Below, one piece after another: positions 20,161 to 28,939 of a DNA stretch of 64,000 nt (position 1 is the stretch's first letter; each line of letters starts with the position of its first letter). Made by a program: the position numbers and the translations under genes. The notes under the pieces are model-generated. The model was given only the letters and a program-made list of their open reading frames with translations. It was not told the origin of the DNA and did not search any database. Origin of the DNA: Branchiostoma floridae (lineage: Eukaryota > Chordata > Leptocardii > Amphioxiformes > Branchiostomatidae); contig NC_049988.1 of NCBI RefSeq assembly GCF_000003815.2, positions 15,140,452 through 15,204,451 on the forward strand, in the 5' to 3' direction.

Positions 20161-22974
20161 ATGGCTACATCTCTGCTCGTCATTCTACTGATTCCGTTTA
20201 TGTTTCAAGACTTTTCCACTGCTGCAGAAGGACTGAATCTCACTCGGAATTTCATCGTTTCAGAGGACTCCTCTCCTGGTACGGTCGCGGGGGTGCTTTT
20301 GTCGCCATCTTGTTTGTCCACGGAAGGACGAAAGACCAAGATTACAGCAGGTGATCCATACCGACGTTTTCGCATTGTTAACTCGAGCTGTGAAGCTGTT
20401 CTAGTCGTGAACAACCCGCTGGATTGTTCGATCCAGGCCCGATACACCCTAGTCATCAGTTTGTCAGTTGAGAACGACTCGTATCACTTCACCGAGTATA
20501 TCGAAGTGATTGTGACAGTTACCGATGTGGTAGACTACCCTCCGATTTATAACATGGCGTGCGAGACCCCTGTTCGAAGGAAAACTGACCGTGGACGCTT
20601 CTTGCTATTTGTAAATGGACGGGCTACGTATACCCTCGACCCGTCCCAAGGAAGGACTTTGAATTTGAACTCTACATCATTGAAGCAAAATTCTATTTCA
20701 GAATTTTACCTCATAGCGGACAGTAAAAATTGCCAAGTGTTGTTGGGTATGGGTATACATCATTTGACAGACGCTGGCATTGCTCATACTGTTTATAATA
20801 ATGGACTCCGGTCTACAACGTGTACCAAACAAGACGATTCTGAGGTTTCCCTTGAAGTGTACTTGATAAAAAAGCCTGACCTATTGCATCCAGTTCCACA
20901 TTGGACCACTGAGGACTACATGCCACCAGCTAAGGTATCGCCGGAAGTTTTGCCGGCATGGGAAGCGAAACCTATAGCTCGTTATTTCCTCTTTCTGTAC
21001 ATTCCTCTTTCAAGATCGGGAACAGCCAACCTAACATGTGATCTTAGAGATCTGGAGTCTTACGACTTTTTTGGAATTCAAGTTGAATCCGTAGAGTTGG
21101 AACTGGAGACCTTAGGATGCGAGAAAGGCAAGTTTGGACCTCTGTGTGACCAAGACTGTATGTGTAAGAACGGAGCACGCTGCCATGGGTTAAACGGGGC
21201 CTGCAAGTGCACCCCAGGATGGCAAGGTGTCGCTTGTGACATCCCTAAACCAGCAGTGGTGATAAAAATGACGTCCAAATTATTCCAAGGCAACATCGTG
21301 TACATTGGGAGTACCGTGTCGCTTTCGTGTATAACCTTCCACCTAAATGTCATTGAAGTTCAATGGGACTTCAAATCTTTAAACAAAACGAATATCAGGC
21401 AAAGGACAAACAACACAGTGATCAACATAGGGTCTGTTTCTTCTGATAACAATGGCAATTACACATGCACAGTCGTATCAGAAGATGGGGAGACTTTTCG
21501 GGATAGCTTCTTGTTGAATGTGACAGAGTGTCCGCCGAATAGAAGAGGCGTCTACTGCAACCAAACGTGTGGCTGCTTGCAAGGGGCTGCCTGCGACCGC
21601 TGGGCCGGCTGCGAATGTCCGTCGGGGTGGGAGGGCGAGCACTGCGAAGCCAGGTGCCTCGATGGGTCTTACGGGAAAGGCTGTGTTCATAAATGTGACT
21701 GTGAAAACACAGAAATATGTCACCATGTCACGGGACAGTGTATCTGCGTAGGAAGGACGGGGGCCAACTGCGAAGAACCCTGCCCTTGGGGAAAGTACGG
21801 CCCGGGATGTGAGAGATCTTGCGAATGCAGAAGCAATGTTTCTTGTGACGCAATGACTGGAAGATGCCACTGCGAGCAGGCCGGTTTGGCGGGTGAGTTC
21901 TGTGAGGTAGAGAAGTCCGAAGGCGATGTTTATACAGTCCGAAATGTCATAATCGCATTGAGTATTGTTTTCACCTTCTTCGTCGTATGCCTCGCCAGAC
22001 AAACATGTTGGCAGAGACTTAAGAAGCACGAGTTTGAAGATGACGAACTAGTGACAGGCGACTTTGAACAGCGGCTACTCGGCTGGGAGAAAGATCCCCG
22101 GATGTTGGACTTAGCAGAGATGATAGGACAGGGGAAGTTCGGACATGTTTTGCGAGGACAGCTTAGCAATTCTGACGGAAGCGTGTTGCAAGTTGCGGCT
22201 AAAACGGTTCACCAAAACGACGCACAAGCTCACCGAGCCTTCTGTCACGAGATGGCCATCATGATCACCATACAGGAGGGCTTGGAGAATCCAGTTCGCT
22301 GCTCAAATATCGTAAGACTTCACGGCATCATAACGCAGTCAGAACCGAAGTATATTCTTTTTGAGTACGCAGAGAGAGGGGACTTATTGTCTGCTCTACG
22401 ACAGTCGCGAAATGGCGATGCTCGTCAGAACTTCTGGCGACTTGCCGTAAACGTTGCTCGAGCACTCCTCTATCTCCAGGAGCTGAAGCTTGTGCATCGA
22501 GACGTCGCAGCTCGCAACGTTCTCATCTCGGCCGACGGTGTGGGTAAACTTGCTGACTTTGGACTTTCGCGCGACATTTACACTGATTCTGTCTACACGC
22601 ACAGAGACAACCCGGGACAGGCAAACCATCTACCACTGAAGTGGATGGCGTTGGAATCATTGAGGGATGGAGAATTCACCCACAAGAGTGACGTCTGGTC
22701 ATATGGAGTACTTCTATGGGAGATTGCCACGATGGGAAACGAACCCGTGTACCCTGGTCCTCTCAGACCTGACTGTCACCATCTCGTCAATGTGTTGGAG
22801 GAGGGACATCGTCTGCAGCTCCCCCGGAACTGCAGTATGAACATGTACCGCCTGATGCGGAGATGTTGGAGCGCTGACCATGATCGGAGGCCAGAGCCTC
22901 AGGATTTGATCAAGACTGTCCAACTCTACGGCAACGTAAAAGAAGAGTGGGTGGAGAAAGAAACTACAGTATGA
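20161..22974 (+). CDS. Receptor tyrosine kinase, array copy 2 (type B)
   Basis: This is a single-exon ORF of 937 aa. I chose the ATG at 20161, which aligns with the starts of the other copies and begins a good signal peptide, over the in-frame ATG at 20032. Domain order matches copy 1. The unique ectodomain segment (about 145-285) is type B: it reads GRATYTLDPSQGRTL and HPVPHWTTEDYMPP where A copies read GRATFDS and QSIPIWNDAN. The Ig domain lacks four residues found in the other copies (WDFKSLNKTN). The kinase motifs are intact: GQGKFG, VAAK (K681), HRDVAARN and DFG. The tail keeps YGNV and the terminal ETTV. A candidate AATAAA is at 23274-23279. It is predicted to be a catalytically competent receptor. 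Confidence 0.95.
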   Translation: MATSLLVILLIPFMFQDFSTAAEGLNLTRNFIVSEDSSPGTVAGVLLSPSCLSTEGRKTKITAGDPYRRFRIVNSSCEAVLVVNNPLDCSIQARYTLVISLSVENDSYHFTEYIEVIVTVTDVVDYPPIYNMACETPVRRKTDRGRFLLFVNGRATYTLDPSQGRTLNLNSTSLKQNSISEFYLIADSKNCQVLLGMGIHHLTDAGIAHTVYNNGLRSTTCTKQDDSEVSLEVYLIKKPDLLHPVPHWTTEDYMPPAKVSPEVLPAWEAKPIARYFLFLYIPLSRSGTANLTCDLRDLESYDFFGIQVESVELELETLGCEKGKFGPLCDQDCMCKNGARCHGLNGACKCTPGWQGVACDIPKPAVVIKMTSKLFQGNIVYIGSTVSLSCITFHLNVIEVQWDFKSLNKTNIRQRTNNTVINIGSVSSDNNGNYTCTVVSEDGETFRDSFLLNVTECPPNRRGVYCNQTCGCLQGAACDRWAGCECPSGWEGEHCEARCLDGSYGKGCVHKCDCENTEICHHVTGQCICVGRTGANCEEPCPWGKYGPGCERSCECRSNVSCDAMTGRCHCEQAGLAGEFCEVEKSEGDVYTVRNVIIALSIVFTFFVVCLARQTCWQRLKKHEFEDDELVTGDFEQRLLGWEKDPRMLDLAEMIGQGKFGHVLRGQLSNSDGSVLQVAAKTVHQNDAQAHRAFCHEMAIMITIQEGLENPVRCSNIVRLHGIITQSEPKYILFEYAERGDLLSALRQSRNGDARQNFWRLAVNVARALLYLQELKLVHRDVAARNVLISADGVGKLADFGLSRDIYTDSVYTHRDNPGQANHLPLKWMALESLRDGEFTHKSDVWSYGVLLWEIATMGNEPVYPGPLRPDCHHLVNVLEEGHRLQLPRNCSMNMYRLMRRCWSADHDRRPEPQDLIKTVQLYGNVKEEWVEKETTV

Positions 22975-24543
22975 ATTTGAAAATCAGTCATTTTCTCTCT
23001 ATTACCTATTTCTGTGTTGTTTTTTGTATTTTCCCATACACTATATAGCAAGTGTGACTCACTCAGAATCTAGTCATTGCTTTTCAATCGTTCTGGGTTG
23101 ACACAAGTTGGAAAAAAATAGAAATAGAAATGCATCACTTAACATTGGAGATGTCTTACATTTTACTCCACCCTTTTTAAAGCCCTAGGACATTTACAAG
23201 ACATGGTAGGTCGTCGTTTCTACGGGACGGTCCCGTCGACATTTTAGGCTAAAATGAAGACAAACGATAGGCAAATAAAATCTATTTATTCATATCTTCA
23301 ATTTATCTCTTGTCAGTCAAGTCACACAGAAAATGGAGACACAAGAATGGCTAGTGAATAAAAGAGTCGCCGAGCAACTTTGTCATGAACATTTGAACTC
23401 CAGTGTGTGTGTTTGAAGGTGGATTCTTCGAACCGGTTTGCTGAGAGTACACAGTATTAGCATATACGCGTTAATAGCAACATACAATATAACAGTAACG
23501 TTATAATTGCTATTAGATAGCTATAGTGGTCAAACAGCACCACCTATCGGATTCAATGTGCAACGTACAGATCAAGGGAGTTATAACTAGCCCGAAGTAT
23601 GCAGAAGATCTACATGTACACTCCCTCCTTACGTCGGGTAACGTGTTGCAATAATCATAGTCGACAAAAACAGTGGTAGAAAAAAGACACCAGCCATTAC
23701 CACGATGTCATCATGCGGACAACTTTGGTATACCACAAGAGCATTGAATATGCATAAGTGAATGAGTCATACGTATAAGGTGACCTTTCGGGACAAGTTG
23801 AAACAAAGGGTTGGTGTTCTACCCTCAGGGGCAGTTTCCCAATAACAAAGCTGAACCCATGACTAATATACATGTATTGATCATCCCACACAATAATGAA
23901 TAAGCTGGTACTTCATAAATTTCCAAACCCATGGGTAGGTGTGAAACATTGCCTTTCTTTTATAATCAAGTTCAACAAGACCCTTAATGTTATACCTAAA
24001 TCGTCAAGCACAAGAATCGTTATCTGAACATGTAATGCGAAGTATATTCTATGTTCATTTTAGATATGCACACGTTGGGTGTGGCAAGTGTTGGGGGCCA
24101 GCGTAGGCGAAATAGCAGTTATACTGGCTACACAAATACAGAAACAGTTACAAATGCATAGTCCTTGGGGAACTAAAAAATTAGATCTCAGCATGATGAA
24201 TGGTACACCTGTCGTATTATCACATGTCAAATTAGAGATGTGAACATAATTTGGGAAGCAATTTGAACATCTCTAAAGGGAACCATATATGTACATGGTT
24301 CCTATTAGTAACGTTAAATGTCACGAAGTTTGCCAGCAACTTCCGGGGCTTCCGTATTTTGAAAACATTGCAGGTGAGACACATATTCCAAAAACTACTT
24401 TGGTTTCAATGATAAATATATGGACACAAAGGACGCACTGAATGATATAAGATCTAAATATAGATGCCGTGTGTTGCACTGACAAGACTATTTGGAGGTA
24501 CATCGATCAAGCACAAGTCATTTTCACGTGGAAGTGGGTCAGG
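22975..24543 (+). other. Spacer between RTK copies 2 and 3 (A-type promoter)
   Basis: The first part resembles the 3' flanks of the other copies (AATAAA at 23274-23279). The distal part shares CCCATGACTAATATACATGT with the region upstream of copy 1 and diverges from the B-type spacers. TAACGTTA octamers lie at 23496 and 24309. An in-frame upstream ATG at 24469 would extend copy 3 by 25 residues and is judged not to be the start. Confidence 0.6.
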
Positions 24544-27384
24544 ATGGCGACATGTCTGTTCGTATGCGTCTTTCCCCTGTTTCTGTTTATGTTTCAAGAT
24601 CTTTGTACCGCCGTAGAAGGACGAACGGCGTGGAATCTCACTCGGAATTTCACCGTTTTGGAGGACTCCTCGCCTGGTACGGTCGTGGGGATGATTTTGC
24701 CGCCATCTTGTTCGCCAAGGGGGAATCGACGAAGGGCCAAGATTACAACAGGTGATCCATACCGACGTTTTCGCATTGTCAACTCGAGCTGTGAAGCCGC
24801 TATAGTCGTGAACAACCCACTGGATCGTTTGATCCAGGCTCGGTACGACTTGATCGTAAGTTTGTCAGTTAAGAATGACTCATATTTCTTTACCAAGTAT
24901 ATCGAAGTGACTGTGACAGTTACAGATGTGGTAGACTACCCTCCGTTTTATAACATGGAGTGCGAGACCAATATCCGTAGGAACACTAACCATGAACGCT
25001 TCTTGCTAACTTTAAAGGGAAGGGCTACCTTCGACTCGCACACGGGAGGGCCAATAAAATTCAACTCTACCTCGTTGAGGCCAGATTCTATTTCAGAACT
25101 TTACCTCAGGGCGGACAGCAAGAATTGCCAAGTGTTATTGGGAGTGGGTGCACATCATTTGACAGACGTTGGCATTGCCCATACTATCTATAACAATAGA
25201 TTCAGGTCTACAACATGTACCAAACGAGATAATTCTGAGGTTTCCCTTAAAGTACACTTGATCAAAAAGCCTGACCTAGTAGTACAGTCCATTCCCATTT
25301 GGAACGATGCCAACGAAATACCACCAGTTTATGTGACACCGGACGTTGTACCAGCATGGGAAGCGAAACCTAAATCTCACTATTTCCTATTTCTGTACAT
25401 TCCACTCTCAGCAAGGGGACCGGTAAACCTTACCTGTGATCTTCGACACATAAGAACACACAGATGGTTTGGAATTCACGCTGTTTCTTCTTTAAGCTTG
25501 GAACTGGAGATCTTAGGATGCGAGGAAGGCAAGTTTGGACCTCTGTGTGACCAGGACTGTATGTGTAAGAACGGAGCACGCTGCCATGGGTTAAACGGGG
25601 CCTGCAAGTGCACCCCAGGATGGCAAGGTGTCGCTTGTGACATCCCAAAACCAACAGTGGCAATAAAAATGTCGTCCAAAGTCCAGGACAGCATTGCTTA
25701 CATTGGAAGTACCGTGTCGCTTTCGTGTATGACATTCCACCTAAACATAATTCAAGTTCAATGGGACTTCAAATCGTTTTTAAACCATCCAAACAAAACG
25801 AATATCTTGTCAGAGACAAACAACACAGTGATCAACATAGGGTCTGTTTCCCCTGATAACAATGGGAATTACACATGCACCGTCGTATCAGAAAATGGAC
25901 AAACATTTCGGGATAGCTTCGTGTTGAATGTGACAGAGTGTCCACCGAATAGAAGAGGCGTCTACTGCAACAAAACGTGTGGCTGTCTGCAAGGGGCTGC
26001 CTGCGACCGCTGGGCCGGCTGCGAATGTCCATCGGGGTGGAAGGGCGAGCACTGCGAGCTCAGGTGCCCCGATGGAACTTACGGGAAAGGCTGCGTTCAC
26101 AAATGTGACTGTGAAAACACAAAAATATGTCACCATGTCACGGGACAGTGTATCTGCGTGGGGAGGACGGGGGCTAACTGCGAAGAGCCCTGCCCTTGGG
26201 GAAAGTACGGCCCGGGATGTGAGAGATCTTGCGAATGCAGAAGAAACGTTTCTTGTGACGTCATGACTGGAAGATGCCACTGTGAGCAGGCCGGTTTGGC
26301 AGGAGAGTTCTGTGAGTTAGAGAAGTCCGGTGGCGACGTTTATACAGTCCGAAACGTCATCATCGCATTAAGTATTGTTGTCACCTTCTTCGCCGTATGC
26401 CTCACCAAACAAACATGTTGGCAGAGACTCAAGAAGCATGATTTTGAAGATGACGAACTGGTGACACACGACTTTAATCAGCGTCTACTCAGCTGGGAGA
26501 AAGATCCCCGGATGTTGGACCTAGCAGAGATGATAGGACAAGGAAAGTTCGGGCATGTTTTGCGAGGAAAGCTTAGCAATCCTGACGGAAGCGTGTTGCA
26601 AGTTGCGGCTAAAACGGTTCACCAAAACGACTCACAAGCTCACCGAGCCTTCTGTCACGAGATGAACGTCATGGTCACCATACATGAGGGCTTGGAGAAT
26701 CCAGTTCGCTGCTCAAATATCGCGAGACTTCACGGCATCATAACGCAGTCAGAACCGAAGTATATTCTTTTTGAGTACGCAGAGAGAGGGGACTTATTGT
26801 CTGCTCTGCGACAGTCGCGAAATGGCGATGCTTGTCAGAACTTCTGGCGACTTGCCATGGACGTTGCTCGAGCACTCCTCTTTCTCCAAGAGCTCAAGCT
26901 TGTGCACCGAGACGTCGCAGCTCGCAACGTTCTCATCTCGGCCGACGGTGTCGGTAAGCTTGCTGACTTTGGACTCTCACGTGACATTTACACTGATTCA
27001 GTCTACATGCACAGAGACAACCCGGGACAGTCGAACCATCTACCACTGAAGTGGATGGCGTTGGAATCATTGAGGGATGGAGAATTCACCCACAAGAGTG
27101 ACGTGTGGTCATATGGAGTACTTCTATGGGAGATTGCCACGATGGGAAACGAACCAGTGTACCCTGGTCCTCTCAGACCTGACTGCCACCATCTCATCAA
27201 TGTGTTGGAGGAGGGACATCGTCTGCAGCTCCCCCGTGGCTGCAGTATGAACATGTACCGCCTGATGGGGAGATGTTGGAGCGCCGATCATGATCGGAGA
27301 CCAGAGCCTCATAATTTGATCAAGTCTGTCCAACTCTACGGCAACGTAAAAGAAGAGTGGGCGGAGAAAGAAACTACAGTATGA
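24544..27384 (+). CDS. Receptor tyrosine kinase, array copy 3 (type A)
   Basis: This is a single-exon ORF of 946 aa, started at the ATG aligned across the array (GTGGGTCAGGATGGC). The signal peptide is diverged (MATCLFVCVFPLFLFMFQD). The type A unique segment reads GRATFDSHTGGPIKFNS and QSIPIWNDANEIPP. The stretch before the first EGF module differs from all other copies (HRWFGIHAVSSLSLELEILG instead of a YDFFGIQVES-type text), so this may be the most diverged ligand-facing surface. The kinase is intact: GQGKFG, VAAK (K690), HRDVAARN, DFG. Local changes include HEMNVMVTIHEG in helix C. The tail keeps YGNV and ends KETTV. The expected poly(A) position is degenerate (AATAGA near 27682). Confidence 0.95.
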   Translation: MATCLFVCVFPLFLFMFQDLCTAVEGRTAWNLTRNFTVLEDSSPGTVVGMILPPSCSPRGNRRRAKITTGDPYRRFRIVNSSCEAAIVVNNPLDRLIQARYDLIVSLSVKNDSYFFTKYIEVTVTVTDVVDYPPFYNMECETNIRRNTNHERFLLTLKGRATFDSHTGGPIKFNSTSLRPDSISELYLRADSKNCQVLLGVGAHHLTDVGIAHTIYNNRFRSTTCTKRDNSEVSLKVHLIKKPDLVVQSIPIWNDANEIPPVYVTPDVVPAWEAKPKSHYFLFLYIPLSARGPVNLTCDLRHIRTHRWFGIHAVSSLSLELEILGCEEGKFGPLCDQDCMCKNGARCHGLNGACKCTPGWQGVACDIPKPTVAIKMSSKVQDSIAYIGSTVSLSCMTFHLNIIQVQWDFKSFLNHPNKTNILSETNNTVINIGSVSPDNNGNYTCTVVSENGQTFRDSFVLNVTECPPNRRGVYCNKTCGCLQGAACDRWAGCECPSGWKGEHCELRCPDGTYGKGCVHKCDCENTKICHHVTGQCICVGRTGANCEEPCPWGKYGPGCERSCECRRNVSCDVMTGRCHCEQAGLAGEFCELEKSGGDVYTVRNVIIALSIVVTFFAVCLTKQTCWQRLKKHDFEDDELVTHDFNQRLLSWEKDPRMLDLAEMIGQGKFGHVLRGKLSNPDGSVLQVAAKTVHQNDSQAHRAFCHEMNVMVTIHEGLENPVRCSNIARLHGIITQSEPKYILFEYAERGDLLSALRQSRNGDACQNFWRLAMDVARALLFLQELKLVHRDVAARNVLISADGVGKLADFGLSRDIYTDSVYMHRDNPGQSNHLPLKWMALESLRDGEFTHKSDVWSYGVLLWEIATMGNEPVYPGPLRPDCHHLINVLEEGHRLQLPRGCSMNMYRLMGRCWSADHDRRPEPHNLIKSVQLYGNVKEEWAEKETTV

Positions 27385-28939
27385 GATTGAAAATCAGTCA
27401 TTTTCTCTTTATTACCTATTTCTGTGTTGTTTTTTGTATTTTCCCATACGCTATAGCAAGTGTGACTCACTCAGAATCTAGTCATTGCTTTTCAATCGTT
27501 CTGGGTTGACACAAGTTAGAAAAAAATACAAATAGAAATGCATCACTTTACATTGGAGATGTCTTACATTTTACTCCACCCTTTTTAAAGCCCTACGACA
27601 TTTACAAGACATGGTAGGTCGTCGTTTCTACTGGACGGTCCCGTCGACATTTTAGGCAAAAATGAAAACAAACGATAGGCAAATAGAATTTATTTAGTCA
27701 TATCTTCTACTTATGTCTTGGCAATTAAGTCATACAGAAAATGGAGACGCAGGAATGACTAGCGAATAAAAGAGTCGCCGAGCAACTTTGTCATGAACAT
27801 TTGAACTCCAGTTTGTGTGTTTGAAGGTGGATTCTTCGAACCGGTTTGCTGAGGTTATGGTCCTAGCTGAGAGTAAACAGTGTTAGCATATATACGTCTT
27901 ATCAGCAACAAACAATATAACAGTATAGTTGCTATTAGCTAGATAGTGGACAAACAGCACCACCTATCGGATTCAATATGTAAATACAGATAAAGGGAGT
28001 TATAACTAGACCGAGGTAAGCAAAGAAGATCTACATGACTTGCACACTCCCTCCTCACGTCGGGTAACGTGTTGCAATATTTATAGTAGACATAAACAGT
28101 GGTAGAAAACAAACGCCAGTCATTACCGCAATGTCACCATGCTGACAACTTTGGTATACCACAAGAGCATTCAATGTGCGTAAGTGAATGAGTCATATGT
28201 GGAAGGTGACCTTTAGGGACAAGTTGAAACAAAGGGTTGATGTACTTCCCCTCAGGGGCAGTTTCGCAACAATACAGTGAAACCCGTGACCAAGATATTG
28301 ATGACCCCACACAATAATAAGAAAGCAAACACTTAATTAGTTTAGAAACTTACATCTATAGGTTTGAAACGTTATACGTTACTCGTAAAGCAGACGAATC
28401 AATATTTGAATACATAATTTGAAGTATGTCCTATAGTCCTATGATACGTGCAAAGGTTGGGTGTGATCGCTATTAGGGGTTATGCGGATGGGCAGTTCTA
28501 CCGACTATAGTCTGAACAAAAGCAATGCACCTGTATAGAGACAAATGCATAGTCCTTCGAGATGGCTAAGGGATTAGATTTGAGCATGATTGATGCTAAA
28601 GCTGTCGTTTGTCAAATTAGTGATGCCTTAATATTCACTGGAAAGCAATGATTATCAATTCAGTAATCAGTAAGACTGGAGCTGTATTTACATGGTTTCT
28701 ATTTGTATACATGTCGTGAAATCTGACTGTAACTTCCTTTTTTTCTGACTTTCGCAAACTTTGCATATGGGGCACACATTCCACGCACTACTCAGGTTTC
28801 AATGATACGTGTTTACGAACACTTAGATCGCATTGAATTACATAAGATCTAAACATAGAAATCAATTGTTGCACAAACACAGACATCGATCAAGCACTCT
28901 CAAGTCATTTTCCCTCGGAGCTCCAGGGAGTGGGTCAGG
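27385..28939 (+). other. Spacer between RTK copies 3 and 4 (B-type promoter)
   Basis: This is nearly identical to the 18602-20160 spacer over its distal half, apart from a deletion of about 45 bp near 28370 (before GTTATACGTTACTCG). That similarity supports duplication of a two-gene A-B unit. No independent gene is seen. Confidence 0.6.

Noticed and set aside
24469-24543. Longer N-terminus for RTK copy 3 from the upstream ATG
   Set aside because: Same reasoning: the aligned start at 24544 directly precedes the signal peptide.
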